This document shows positions 45,381-54,040 of a stretch of DNA of 64,000 nt, in pieces. The notes under the pieces were generated by a model, which was not told the origin of the DNA, searched no databases, and saw only the letters and a program-made list of their open reading frames with translations. Each line of letters starts with the position of its first letter. Within the stretch, counting starts at the first letter, position 1. Origin of the DNA: Falsiroseomonas algicola (lineage in GTDB: Bacteria > Pseudomonadota > Alphaproteobacteria > Acetobacterales > Acetobacteraceae); contig NZ_JAAIKB010000001.1 in NCBI RefSeq assembly GCF_011040385.1, forward strand, positions 372,001-436,000, read 5' to 3'. The translations under genes and the position numbers were made by a program.

Positions 45381-45927
45381 GGGCCTTCAGGCAGGCCTCG
45401 AAGCCCGTCAGGTCCGACCAGCGCCGTGCGACCGGCACGGCGCAGCGGACGAGCAGGCCATCGGCGGCACGGATGCCGCCATCGATCATGAGGTTGTCGG
45501 TGAGGCCGAAGGATTCGAGGGACAGGCCTTCGCCATCCACCCAGTCACCCTCGGTGTTGCGCCGCGCGGCATCGCCCAGGAAGGCGCGCGTCCGCGTCGA
45601 GAAATCCGACGCGTCGTTGCTGTAGCCAAGCACCGGCCGGCCGAGCGCCCGCATGAAACCCAGCTCATAGACCGTCCCCGCATCGGCGGAGGGGCCGCGG
45701 AAGGGCGTGAGGTTGGCGACCAGCGCATCGCAGGCGCGGATATGCGCCTCGTTCCGCAAATAGATGGCGTACCACAGGTCGGACGCCGCATCGGCGGCGG
45801 GGTCCGGGCGGGGGTCGGTCGGGAAGACCCCTTCCAGCCCGTAGCGCGCGCAGAGGCGCTTCTTCTCGGCCGCCATGGCGGCAGCATCGGGCAGGAAGAC
45901 GTCGGGGCCGGCGAGATAGACTTTCAT
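45355..45927 (-). CDS. Nucleoside 2-deoxyribosyltransferase family protein
   Basis: This 190-residue cytosolic protein begins MKVYLAGPDVFLP. It has NEAHIRACDALVANLTPF, with a conserved Asp, and ADAGTVYELGF, with the catalytic Glu that forms a covalent deoxyribosyl intermediate. Members move deoxyribose between bases or hydrolyse nucleoside monophosphates such as DNPH1-type substrates. The start at 45927 matches the family, while an ATG at 45945 would add six residues. It converges with the ROK-like gene and overlaps it by 26 bp at the 3' ends. The upstream side (79 bp) is shared with the divergent hydrolase gene. Confidence 0.85.
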   Translation of the reverse strand: MKVYLAGPDVFLPDAAAMAAEKKRLCARYGLEGVFPTDPRPDPAADAASDLWYAIYLRNEAHIRACDALVANLTPFRGPSADAGTVYELGFMRALGRPVLGYSNDASDFSTRTRAFLGDAARRNTEGDWVDGEGLSLESFGLTDNLMIDGGIRAADGLLVRCAVPVARRWSDLTGFEACLKALSGAAAGS

Positions 45928-46006
45928 CGGCCCCTCATGCCCCAAAGCGGGGCGGTTGTGGAACGGGGGGCTTGCCGCACGCAGCGCCCCCGCGTGTCAT
46001 GCGGCC

Positions 46007-46813
46007 ATGGACCTGGAAGCCGAATACAACAACCGCGCCCGCGTGCCCGAACACCCGGCGGTGATGCAGGGCTGGCAGCGCGACGCCGCCGCCTGGCGGG
46101 AAGCCTGCCCAAGGGCCGAGCTCGGCCTGACCTACGGCGCCGGTGAGCGGGAGAAGCTCGATCTCTTCTGGCCGGAAGGCGAGGCGGTGGCGATGGCCGT
46201 CTTCATCCATGGCGGCTACTGGATGGCGCTCGGGCGGGAATGGGTCAGCCATTGCGCGCGGGGGTTGAACGGCCATGGCATCGCGGTGGCCGTGCCGTCC
46301 TACGACCTGGCACCGGGCGTCTCCGTGAGCGCGATCGTCGCGCAGATGCGCGCGGCCTGCGCCTTCCTGCATCGCCGGCACGGGCGGCACCTGATGGTCA
46401 CGGGGCATTCGGCAGGCGGGCAGCTGGCGGCGATGATGCTGGCGACCGACTGGCCGGCGCTGGACGCGGCGCTGCCCGCGGACCTCGTCGCCGCCGCGCT
46501 GCCGATCTCCGGCGTCTTCGAGCTGGAGCCGCTGCTGCCGACGAGCATCGGGGCGGCGCTGAGGATCAGCGCGGAGGAGGCGCGCGCCGTCTCGCCCCGC
46601 TTCCTGCCGAAGCCCGCCGGCACCATCCATTGCGTCGTCGGTGGCGAGGAGAGCCCGGAATATCTGCGCCAGACCCGCGACATGGCGGCGGCCTGGGGCG
46701 GCACGGCGGAGGCACTGCCAGGGCTCAACCACTTCACGGTCATCGCGCCGCTGGCCGATCCGGGCAGCGCGCTTGTGGAGCACGCAAAACGACTTGCCTG
46801 CGGGGCACGCTAA
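46007..46813 (+). CDS. Alpha/beta hydrolase, kynurenine-formamidase-like
   Basis: This 268-residue cytosolic hydrolase has the oxyanion motif HGGYW (68-72), seen in arylformamidase of the alpha/beta-hydrolase type, and the nucleophile elbow GHSAGG (Ser135). A catalytic His is probably in GLNHFTVI near the end. Kynurenine formamidase makes kynurenine from N-formylkynurenine, a route that leads to anthranilate. This gene lies immediately upstream of the Liv operon, and an anthranilate-type pathway follows 7 kb later. Other carbamate or ester substrates are possible. Confidence 0.78.
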   Translation: MDLEAEYNNRARVPEHPAVMQGWQRDAAAWREACPRAELGLTYGAGEREKLDLFWPEGEAVAMAVFIHGGYWMALGREWVSHCARGLNGHGIAVAVPSYDLAPGVSVSAIVAQMRAACAFLHRRHGRHLMVTGHSAGGQLAAMMLATDWPALDAALPADLVAAALPISGVFELEPLLPTSIGAALRISAEEARAVSPRFLPKPAGTIHCVVGGEESPEYLRQTRDMAAAWGGTAEALPGLNHFTVIAPLADPGSALVEHAKRLACGAR

Positions 46814-46830
46814 ACCGCTTGCATGCAGTC

Positions 46831-46852
46831 GATAGTTCAAGCTTAAAATATC
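46831..46852. promoter_or_regulatory. Candidate operator upstream of livJ
   Basis: This 22-bp imperfect palindrome is centred on AAGCTT, with outer arms GATAGTTC and AAAATATC. It matches 17 of 22 positions of the site at 56403-56424 in the catabolic cluster promoter. It lies 17 bp before the livJ start and overlaps the region where a core promoter would sit. Confidence 0.6.
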
Positions 46853-46869
46853 TCCGGGAGACGGAAGGG

Positions 46870-48063
46870 ATGACGATGCGGATAGAACTGGGCCGGCGCG
46901 CGGCGCTGGGTCTCGGCGCTTCGGCGCTTGCCATGCCGCTGGTGGCGCGGGCGCAGGCGGCGCCGGTGAAGGTGGGGCTGGTCGCGGTGCTGACGGGGCC
47001 GCAGGCCTCGCTGGGCACGCATCTGCGGGACGGCTTCATGCTCGGCATGCGCCACCTGGAGAACCGCCTCGGCGGTCGCGGTGCGGAGGTGCTGGTCATC
47101 GATGACGAGCTCCGACCCGACGCAGCCGTCACCAAGGTTCGCGCGGCGATCGAGCGCGACAGATGCGACGTGATCGTCGGCGTCGTCTTCTCCAACATCC
47201 TGGCCGCGATCATGCGCCCGGTGACGGAGGCGCAGACCTTCCTGATCTCGACCAATGCCGGCCCCTCCCCCTTCGCGGGGCGCGGCTGCAACCCCTTCTT
47301 CTTCGCGACCTCCTACGTCAATGACCAGAACCATGCGGTGATGGGCCAGGCGGCGCAGGATGCCGGGTACCGCCGCGTCATGATCATGACGCCGAACTAC
47401 CAGGCCGGGCGCGACGCCGCGGCGGGCTTCAAGTCCCGCTACCGGGGCGAGGTGGTGGACGAGATCTACACGCCGCTGACGCAGCTCGATTTCTCCGCGG
47501 AGCTGGCGCGGATCGCGGCGGCGCGGCCCGATGCGCTCTTCACCTTCATGCCGGGCGGGCTCGGCGTGAACCTGGTGCGGCAGTACCGCCAGGCGGGCCT
47601 CGGCAACATCCCGTTCCTGTCCGCCTTCACGGTGGATGAGGCGGTGCTGCCCGCGCAGGGCGATGCGGCGGTCGGCTTCTTCACCGGCACGACCTGGACG
47701 CCGACGCTGCCCAACGAGCAGAATGCCCGCTTCGTGCGGGACTTCGAGGGCCAGTTCAACTACGTGCCTGCCAGCTACGCCGCCCATGCCTATGACAGCG
47801 CCTTCCTGCTGGACAGCGCCATCCGCCGGACCGGCGGCAACATGGCCGACAAGGGCGCGCTGCGCGCCGCCATCAAGGCCGCCGATTTCCGCAGCGTGCG
47901 CGGCAACTTCGCCTTCGGCGCCAACCACTTCCCGGTGCAGGATTTCTGGCTGGCCAAGGTGGCGAAGCGCGCGGATGGCAAGTTCCAGACCGAGCATGAG
48001 CGCAAGGTCTTCGACAACGTCACGGATCCCTTCGCGGCCGAATGCCGCATGCCCGCGGGCTGA
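46870..48063 (+). CDS. livJ: Branched-chain-amino-acid-type ABC receptor (LivJ-like)
   Basis: This 397-residue periplasmic receptor has a signal peptide (ELGRRAALGLGASALAMPLVARAQ, Tat-like RR). The mature protein opens VKVGLVAVLTGPQASLG, as in LivJ and aromatic-acid receptors. Ligand-contact strands include STNAGPSPFAG and MTPNYQAGRDAAAGF. ATG 46870 follows a GGAAGG site; ATG 46876 is an alternative. Members of this group bind amino acids, benzoate or other aromatic acids. The shared operator with the anthranilate-type cluster favours an aromatic acid here. It starts a five-gene importer operon. Confidence 0.87.
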   Translation: MTMRIELGRRAALGLGASALAMPLVARAQAAPVKVGLVAVLTGPQASLGTHLRDGFMLGMRHLENRLGGRGAEVLVIDDELRPDAAVTKVRAAIERDRCDVIVGVVFSNILAAIMRPVTEAQTFLISTNAGPSPFAGRGCNPFFFATSYVNDQNHAVMGQAAQDAGYRRVMIMTPNYQAGRDAAAGFKSRYRGEVVDEIYTPLTQLDFSAELARIAAARPDALFTFMPGGLGVNLVRQYRQAGLGNIPFLSAFTVDEAVLPAQGDAAVGFFTGTTWTPTLPNEQNARFVRDFEGQFNYVPASYAAHAYDSAFLLDSAIRRTGGNMADKGALRAAIKAADFRSVRGNFAFGANHFPVQDFWLAKVAKRADGKFQTEHERKVFDNVTDPFAAECRMPAG

Positions 48064-48078
48064 GGGAACGGGGCAAGG

Positions 48079-49002
48079 ATGTCGACGACGCTTCTGCTGG
48101 TGCAGGGACTGAACGGCCTGCAGCTCGGCATCCTTCTCTTCCTGATCGCGGCGGGGCTGACGCTGGTCTTCGGGGTGATGGACTTCATCAACCTGGCGCA
48201 TGGCGTGCAGTACATGGTCGGCGCCTATTTCGCCGCCTTCTTCGCGGCGCAGACCGGCAGCTTCTGGCTGGCGCTGCTTCTGGCGCTACCCGCCGCGCTG
48301 CTGTTCGGGCTGCTGCTGGAGTTTCTCGTCTTCCGGCACCTGTATGACCGCGACCACATGGCGCAGGTGCTGGCGACCTTCGGCGTCATCCTGGTGCTGA
48401 ACCAGGGCGTGAAGATGGTGTTCGGCGCGGCGCCGCTGCAGGTGCCGCTGCCCGATGCGCTCACCGGCGGCATCCGCGTCATGGAGGGGCTGCTCTACCC
48501 CACCTATCGCCTCGCCATCATCGCGGGCGGGCTTGCGACGGCGGGGCTGCTCTGGTGGCTGGTGGAGCGCACCAAGGTCGGCATGCTGGTGCGCGCGGGG
48601 GCGACCAATGCGCCGATGGTGGCAGCGCTCGGCGTCGATATCCGGCGGCTCTTCATGGTGGTCTTCGGCTTCGGCGCCATGTTGGCGGGCTTCGCCGGCG
48701 TGCTGGCGGCGCCGATCCTGTCGGTCGAGCCCGGGATGGGCGACAACCTCCTGATCCTCGCCTTCGTCGTCATCGTCATCGGCGGCATCGGCAGCATCCG
48801 CGGCGCCTTCCTGGCGGCGCTGCTGGTGGGGCTGGTGGAGACGCTGGGGCGGTCCCTGATGCCGGACCTGATGCGGCTGTTCCTTTCGCCGAGCGAGGCG
48901 CGGCAGGTGGGCGCGGCGCTGTCCTCCATGCTGATCTACATCGCCATGGCCGCGATCCTGGCCTTCCGGCCGGCGGGGCTGTTCCCGGTGCGGGCTTCCT
49001 GA
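48079..49002 (+). CDS. livH: Liv-type ABC permease (LivH-like)
   Basis: This 307-residue inner-membrane protein has about eight helices. It contains GLTLVFGVMDFINLAHG, the signature of LivH permeases, and VVIVIGGIGSIRGAFLAALLVG in the coupling region. It forms a heterodimer with LivM. It begins 15 bp after livJ and overlaps livM by one base (TGATG). The substrate is set by the LivJ-like receptor, not by this subunit. Confidence 0.92.
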   Translation: MSTTLLLVQGLNGLQLGILLFLIAAGLTLVFGVMDFINLAHGVQYMVGAYFAAFFAAQTGSFWLALLLALPAALLFGLLLEFLVFRHLYDRDHMAQVLATFGVILVLNQGVKMVFGAAPLQVPLPDALTGGIRVMEGLLYPTYRLAIIAGGLATAGLLWWLVERTKVGMLVRAGATNAPMVAALGVDIRRLFMVVFGFGAMLAGFAGVLAAPILSVEPGMGDNLLILAFVVIVIGGIGSIRGAFLAALLVGLVETLGRSLMPDLMRLFLSPSEARQVGAALSSMLIYIAMAAILAFRPAGLFPVRAS

Positions 49003-49949
49003 TGCGGGCGCTGAAGGCGGAGTTGCCTGCCCTGCTGCTGCTGGGCGTGCTGGCGGTGGCGCCCTTCGCGGGCTTCGGCGAGGGCTATGTGCTGACCCTG
49101 ATGGCGCGGGCGATGATCCTGGCCATGGCCGCGGTCTCGCTCTCCCTGCTCGTGGGGGGCGCCGGCCTCGTCTCCATGGGTCATGCGGCGATGATGGGCT
49201 TCGGGGCCTATGCCGTCGTCATCCTCGACGATGCGCGGATCGTGGAGGCGCATGTCGTGCTGCCCGTCGCCATCCTGGCCGCGGCGGGCTTCGCGCTGGT
49301 GACGGGCGCCGTCGCGGTGCGCACCAGCGGCGTCCACTTCATCATGATCACGCTGGCCTTCGGGCAGATGGCCTTCTTCACCGCGACGTCGCTCGCGGGA
49401 TATGGCGGCGATGACGGCTACACGCTCTATGCGCGGAACACCGTGGCCGGCGGCCGGCTGCTGGAGAACAAGCTCGCCTTTCACTATGTCTGCCTCGGCG
49501 CGCTGGCGGCCGCCTGGCTGCTCTGCCGCATGCTGCTGGCATCGCGCTTCGGCCGCGTGCTGCGCGCGGTGAAGGGCAATCCGATGCGGGCGCAGGCGCT
49601 GGGCTTCTCGCCCTACCCCTACCGCCTGACGGCCTATGTGATCGCGGGCGCCATTGGCGGTGCGGCGGGTTTCCTGTTTGCCAATGCGACGGAGTTCGTC
49701 GCCCCCGCCTACATCTCCTGGCAGCGCTCCGGCGAGTTGCTGTTCATGGTCATCCTGGGCGGCGTCGCCGGGCTGCATGGCGCGCTGATCGGCGCGCTCG
49801 GCTTCGTGTTGCTGGAGGAGTGGCTGTCCCATCAATGGGAGCATTGGCGCATCCTCTTCGGCGTGCTGCTGATCCTGGCCGTGCTGTTCCTGCCGAACGG
49901 CCTTTCCGGCATCCCCGCCCAGGTCGCGAAGGGACTCCGCCGTGGCTGA
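49002..49949 (+). CDS. livM: Liv-type ABC permease (LivM-like)
   Basis: This 315-residue inner-membrane protein of the LivM family has LVSMGHAAMMGFGAYA near the N-terminus and VRTSGVHFIMITLAFGQM centrally. ILGGVAGLHGALIGALGFVLLEE forms the coupling region. It starts with an ATG that shares one base with the livH stop. Its end overlaps livG by 8 bp. The length is slightly short for LivM but complete. It pairs with LivH to form the channel. Confidence 0.92.
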   Translation: MRALKAELPALLLLGVLAVAPFAGFGEGYVLTLMARAMILAMAAVSLSLLVGGAGLVSMGHAAMMGFGAYAVVILDDARIVEAHVVLPVAILAAAGFALVTGAVAVRTSGVHFIMITLAFGQMAFFTATSLAGYGGDDGYTLYARNTVAGGRLLENKLAFHYVCLGALAAAWLLCRMLLASRFGRVLRAVKGNPMRAQALGFSPYPYRLTAYVIAGAIGGAAGFLFANATEFVAPAYISWQRSGELLFMVILGGVAGLHGALIGALGFVLLEEWLSHQWEHWRILFGVLLILAVLFLPNGLSGIPAQVAKGLRRG

Positions 49950-50718
49950 GGCGCTGCTTTCGCTGCGGGGCCTGCAGAAGCGCTTCGGCGGGCTTGCCGT
50001 CACGGATGACGTCTCGCTCGACGTCACACCCGGAGAAATCCACGCCATCATCGGGCCGAACGGCGCCGGCAAGACCACGCTGATCAACGAGATCAGCGGC
50101 GTGCTGCCCGTCGATGCCGGGCAGATCCACTTCGACGGCCGCGACATCACCACCCTGCCCCTGCATCGCCGCGCGCGGCTCGGGCTTGCGCGCAGCTTCC
50201 AGATCACCTCCGTCATCCCGGCCTTCACGGCGCTGGAGAACACGGCGCTCGCCGTGCAGGCCGGCGCCGGCTCCTCCTTCCGCTTCTTCCGACCGGCCTC
50301 GACGGAAGCACGGCTGAACCAGGCCGCGATGGCGGCACTCGATGCCGTGGGTCTCGGCGCGCGGGCGATGGTGCCCGCCGGCGCCATGAGCCATGGGGAG
50401 AAGCGGCAGCTCGAACTCGCCATCGCGCTGGCCACCGAACCCCGCCTGCTGCTGCTGGACGAACCGCTGGCCGGCGCGGGGCCGGAAGAGACGGAGCGGC
50501 TGATCGGCATCCTGCGGTCGCTCCGCGGCCGCTACACCATCGTGCTGGTGGAGCACGACATGCAGGCGGTCTTCGCGCTGGCGGACCGCATTTCCGTGCT
50601 GGTCTATGGCCGCGTCATCGCGACCGGCCCCACCGAGATGATCCGCGCCAACCCCGAGGTGAAGCGCGCCTATCTCGGCGAGGACGATCTGCCGCTGGCG
50701 GAGGGCGCGCCATGCTGA
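49942..50718 (+). CDS. livG: Liv-type ABC ATP-binding protein (LivG-like)
   Basis: This 258-residue ATPase has Walker A GPNGAGKTTL, a signature region reading MSHGEKRQ where LSHGEQQ is usual, Walker B LLLLDEPLAG, and H-loop VEHDM. The C-terminal YLGEDD tail is typical of LivG. It starts with GTG inside the end of livM. It pairs with the LivF-like ATPase to power the importer. Confidence 0.92.
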   Translation: MAEALLSLRGLQKRFGGLAVTDDVSLDVTPGEIHAIIGPNGAGKTTLINEISGVLPVDAGQIHFDGRDITTLPLHRRARLGLARSFQITSVIPAFTALENTALAVQAGAGSSFRFFRPASTEARLNQAAMAALDAVGLGARAMVPAGAMSHGEKRQLELAIALATEPRLLLLDEPLAGAGPEETERLIGILRSLRGRYTIVLVEHDMQAVFALADRISVLVYGRVIATGPTEMIRANPEVKRAYLGEDDLPLAEGAPC

Positions 50719-51431
50719 GGCTGGAAGGTCTCACCGCCGGCTATGGCGGCAGCCAGGTACTCTTCGGCATCGACCTCGCGGTCGGTCCGGGCGAGGTGGT
50801 CACGCTGCTCGGCCGCAACGGCATGGGCAAGACGACGACGGTGCGCGCCATCATGGGCCTGCTGCCAAGTGTCGGCGGCCGCGTCTGGGGCGGGGGCATC
50901 GCGCTGGACGGCCAGGCGGCGGCGGGGATGGCGGCGCATCGCGTGGCACAGCGTGGCCTCGGCCTGGTACCGGAGGGGCGGCAGGTTTTCCCGACCCTCA
51001 CGGTGGAGGAGAACCTGCTGGCCACCGCCGCCAATCGCAGCGGCCGCACGCCGCCGCGCTGGACGCTGGACGCGGTCTACGCCTTCTTCCCGCGGCTCCG
51101 CGAACGCCGCGCCAATCCCGGCGCCAAGCTCTCCGGCGGCGAACAGCAGATGGTGGCGATCGGGCGCGCGCTGATGACCAACCCGCGGCTGCTCATCCTG
51201 GACGAGGCGACGGAGGGGCTGGCACCGCTGATCCGCGCCGAGATCTGGGACGTGCTGGCGAAGCTGAAGGCGGAGGGCCAGGCGATCCTGCTGATCGACA
51301 AGAACCTGGCCGCGGTGACGCGCCTCGCGGACCGGCATGTGGTCATCGAGAAGGGCCGCACGGTCTGGACGGGAACCAGCGCCGAACTGGCAGCCGCGCC
51401 GGAGGTCCGGGACAGCTACCTGCACCTGTAA
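50712..51431 (+). CDS. livF: Liv-type ABC ATP-binding protein (LivF-like)
   Basis: This 239-residue ATPase has Walker A GRNGMGKTTTVRA, signature LSGGEQQMVAIGRAL, Walker B LLILDEATEGLAP and the LivF-type end YLHL. The switch residue falls in LIDKNLAAV, where LVEQN-type motifs are usual, so the His is absent as in other LivF. It starts 7 bp before the livG stop. The gene ends the importer operon. The following 129 bp (51432-51560) hold no gene and only weak promoter-like stretches (TATAGA at 51501). Confidence 0.92.
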   Translation: MLRLEGLTAGYGGSQVLFGIDLAVGPGEVVTLLGRNGMGKTTTVRAIMGLLPSVGGRVWGGGIALDGQAAAGMAAHRVAQRGLGLVPEGRQVFPTLTVEENLLATAANRSGRTPPRWTLDAVYAFFPRLRERRANPGAKLSGGEQQMVAIGRALMTNPRLLILDEATEGLAPLIRAEIWDVLAKLKAEGQAILLIDKNLAAVTRLADRHVVIEKGRTVWTGTSAELAAAPEVRDSYLHL

Positions 51432-51560
51432 ATGCTTTACGGCTTTACAGGCGGCGGAGTCGCGGAGTTCACAGCTTTCGCGGCTGCCGCGCAATGATCC
51501 TATAGAACTGCGTGCCCTGCCGATGCATTTGATCGCCAGACGAGTTCTGGAGGTTCGATC

Positions 51561-52523
51561 ATGTCGCAGCTTGGCCGTCGCAGCATCCTCGGTGCCTTCC
51601 TCGCGGCTCCCCTCGCCGCCCCCGCCTTCGCCCAGCCCTGGCGGCCGGACCGGCCGGTCGAGCTCGTCGTCGGCTTCGCGCCGGGCGGCGGCACGGACAT
51701 CGTGGCGCGGCTCTTCGCGCGGCACCTGGAGACGCGGCTCGGGCAGCCCATCACAGTGGTGAACAAGCCGGGTGCGTCGAGCGAGGTTGCGCTGACCTAC
51801 GTGTCGCGGTCACGGCCTGACGGCCAGGTGCTGGGCCTGACCAACATGCCCTCCTTCGTCACGGTGCCGGTGGAGCGCCGCGCGCAGTACAACCTCGACA
51901 GCTTCGGATTCATCGGCAACATCATGACGGACCCGACGGGCCTGATCATCCGTGCCGACAGCCCCATCCGCGACGTCCAGGACCTGGTGCGCCGCGCGCT
52001 GGCGGATCCGGAAGGCATCGTGGTCTCGACCTCCGGCATCGGCACCGACGACCACCTGATGATGGCGCAGATCTCCCGCCTGACGGGCGCGCGCTTCACG
52101 CTGATCCACTACACCGGCGCGCCGATCCAGCGCACCGCGCTTATGTCCAACCAGGTGCAGGTCAACTGCGTCTCCATCGGCGAATACGCGCCGAATCCCG
52201 ATGGCGTGCGCTTCATCGCCCATGGCGGGGCGGAGCGCAGCCGCTTCGCGCCGCAGACGCCGACCTTCAAGAGCCTGGGCCTGGACTTCGAGATGTATTC
52301 CGAGCGCGGCTTGGTGGTGCCGGTCGCGACGCCGTCGCGGATCCTGGAGCGCCTGCGCGACGCCGTGCAGGAAGCCGCGGCCGATCCTGCCACGCGGCGC
52401 AGCTTCGAAGCCCAGTTCATCGAGCCGACCCTGGAGCCCGGCGCGCAGTGGGAAGCGCGGATGCGCGCGACCCAGACCCAGTATGCCGATCTGTGGCGCC
52501 GCGCGCCCTGGATCAACACCTGA
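51561..52523 (+). CDS. Orphan Bug/TTT-family substrate-binding protein
   Basis: This 320-residue periplasmic receptor has a Tat-like leader (QLGRRSILGAFLAAPLAAPAF, cleavage near FAQ-PW). It has the family core RPVELVVGFAPGGGTDIVAR and VVNKPGASSEVALTYV, followed by LGLTNMPSFVTVPV. Bug receptors bind carboxylates and usually work with a TctAB permease, but none is present here, as is common for this family. Its TGGAGG ribosome site overlaps a small CCAGA/TCTGG hairpin. The gene is followed by a structured element and a convergent LysR gene, which may regulate it from a distance. Confidence 0.9.
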   Translation: MSQLGRRSILGAFLAAPLAAPAFAQPWRPDRPVELVVGFAPGGGTDIVARLFARHLETRLGQPITVVNKPGASSEVALTYVSRSRPDGQVLGLTNMPSFVTVPVERRAQYNLDSFGFIGNIMTDPTGLIIRADSPIRDVQDLVRRALADPEGIVVSTSGIGTDDHLMMAQISRLTGARFTLIHYTGAPIQRTALMSNQVQVNCVSIGEYAPNPDGVRFIAHGGAERSRFAPQTPTFKSLGLDFEMYSERGLVVPVATPSRILERLRDAVQEAAADPATRRSFEAQFIEPTLEPGAQWEARMRATQTQYADLWRRAPWINT

Positions 52524-52529
52524 ATGGGG

Positions 52530-52632
52530 GGTGGCCCGCGTCACGGGCCGGCGTCGTGCCAGCGGTCGGAGAACCGCGGACGATACCGGTGGTGACGACA
52601 AGGGAGCCGTCGCCTGACAGGCGCGGGCCACC
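52530..52632 (+). ncRNA. Structured three-way-junction element between convergent genes
   Basis: Perfect 11-bp closing arms (52530-52540 and 52622-52632) surround two inner hairpins. One is at 52553-52584 and has GCGGT/ACCGC at its tip. The other is at 52591-52614 and pairs GGTGACG with CGTCGCC. A competing 6-bp hairpin (52533-52549, GGCCCG/CGGGCC) uses the closing arm's bases. Two G.U pairs favour RNA read from the plus strand. It follows the Bug receptor stop by 6 bp. It may be a terminator or stabiliser, or a structured RNA. Confidence 0.45.
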
Positions 52633-52637
52633 GATGG

Positions 52638-53528
52638 TCAATCCTTGAACTCCGCCGGCAGCACCTTCGCCAGGTGATCGAAGACGGCGCGGTAGCGCCG
52701 TCCCTGCCGCACATCCGCATGGGCCACCAGCCAAACCCCTGACCGCGGTGCGAATTCCGTCGCCAGCAGCCGTCGCAGACCTGGCACGCGGCTGGCGGCA
52801 CGGGCTTCCAGCACACCCATGCCGAGCCCCTGCGCGATCGCCTCGCGTTGCGCCAGCATGCTGTCGGCCTTGAAGGCGAAGCGGGTGTTGGTGACATCCA
52901 GCTTCAGCCGTTCGGCCGCGCGGGCGCCGAAGGAATCGCGGTCGAACCCCACCCAGACATGGCCCTCCAGCCGGTCCAGCGCCGGCGGTTCGCCATGACG
53001 GGCGACGTAATCCTCCGAGGCGAAGAAGCCGAGTTCCACCGACCCGATCTGCCGCGCGATCAGTTCCGCCTGCTCCGGGCGGGAGAAGCGGATGGCGATG
53101 TCGGCATCCCGGCGCAGCAGGTTCTCCACCTGCATGCCGATCGAGACCTCGATGGTGATGCCGGGGTGGCTGCGGAGGAAGGGCTGCATCAACACGGGCA
53201 GGCGCTCCACGCCGAAGACCTCCGTCGTCGTGATGCGGACCGTGCCGGTCGGGCTCTCGGGCTTGCCGGTGATGGAGGCGGACAGCACCTGCGCGGCCTG
53301 TTCCAGCTGCTCCGCATGCTCCATCAGGGCCACGGCGCGGCCGGTCGGGCGCAGGCCTTGCGGCGTGCGGTCGAACAGCGCCTCCCCCACCTGCTCCTCC
53401 AGCGTGCGGATCTGCCGGCCCACGGTGGGCTGGGTCAGGCCCAGCGTCTGGGCGGCGGCGGAGAGGCTGCCGGCGCGCATCACCGCGACGAAGGCCTGGA
53501 GCAGGCTCCAGTCGAGGCTGTGTGTCAT
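52638..53528 (-). CDS. LysR-family transcriptional regulator
   Basis: This 296-residue regulator has the N-terminal winged-helix domain (LLQAFVAVMRAGSLSAAAQTLGLTQPTVGRQI, about residues 8-40, with LEEQVGEALFDRTPQGLRPT after). The C-terminal region is a ligand-sensing domain (about 92-290). It resembles the group that acts on single targets and is divergent from a small secreted-protein gene, its most likely target. The start at 53528 fits the family; a longer frame to 53774 would cover the next gene's start region. The ligand is unknown. Confidence 0.9.
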   Translation of the reverse strand: MTHSLDWSLLQAFVAVMRAGSLSAAAQTLGLTQPTVGRQIRTLEEQVGEALFDRTPQGLRPTGRAVALMEHAEQLEQAAQVLSASITGKPESPTGTVRITTTEVFGVERLPVLMQPFLRSHPGITIEVSIGMQVENLLRRDADIAIRFSRPEQAELIARQIGSVELGFFASEDYVARHGEPPALDRLEGHVWVGFDRDSFGARAAERLKLDVTNTRFAFKADSMLAQREAIAQGLGMGVLEARAASRVPGLRRLLATEFAPRSGVWLVAHADVRQGRRYRAVFDHLAKVLPAEFKD

Positions 53529-53680
53529 GCCGTTACTGCATGAAACAATTTGAGGGCATGCATTCGCGCATACCGGAGGAAGAACATTCGGCAATCCCGC
53601 AACGACCGGCCTGGACGCATCTTCCGGCCACGGACGGCGACATCGGGTCGCCACCCAGTATCGAGCGAAAGCCAACGACC

Positions 53681-54019
53681 ATGACCACCACCTTCTCCAA
53701 GCTGACCCTGGCCACCGCGCTGTTCGGCACGGCGCTGGCCTTCGGCGCCGCCACCGCGCAGGCCGCCGACGCAACCTCCTACCCCCGTTCGGTCGGCACG
53801 GGTGAGAATAGCGAGATCGTCTATGCGCCGGGTTACCAGGGCAACATCGTGGGCGGCGGCCGCGTGGTGACGCAGCAGATGCCGGCCAACGAGGTCGCCG
53901 TGACCTATCTGGATGGCCAATTCGCCCAGCGCCAGGCCCCGGGCGTGGCGGTGCGGTCGATCACCAACGGTGAGAACACCGACTTCGTGCTCGCGCCGCT
54001 GACGACGCCGCGCGGCTGA
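53681..54019 (+). CDS. Small secreted protein with internal repeat
   Basis: This 112-residue protein has a clear signal peptide (TTTFSKLTLATALFGTALA... AQA-AD, cleavage near residue 29). The mature 83 residues hold two similar segments, RSVGTGENSEIVYAP (36-50) and RSITNGENTDFVLAP (92-106). No cysteines are present, and I do not recognise the family. It is divergent from the LysR gene (152-bp gap), which suggests LysR control. It converges on the anthranilate-type monooxygenase gene, 21 bp apart. It is exported to the periplasm. Confidence 0.7.
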   Translation: MTTTFSKLTLATALFGTALAFGAATAQAADATSYPRSVGTGENSEIVYAPGYQGNIVGGGRVVTQQMPANEVAVTYLDGQFAQRQAPGVAVRSITNGENTDFVLAPLTTPRG

Positions 54020-54040
54020 TCCGGCTCCGGCGGGCGGCGG

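Noticed and set aside
51461-51510. Promoter-like TTCACA/TATAGA ahead of the Bug receptor
   Set aside because: The spacing of 27 bases is too long for a normal core promoter, so it is not listed as a feature.
51551-51561. GGTTCGATC resembling a tRNA T-loop
   Set aside because: No acceptor stem or anticodon arm can be built around it; it is part of the ribosome-site region of the Bug receptor.
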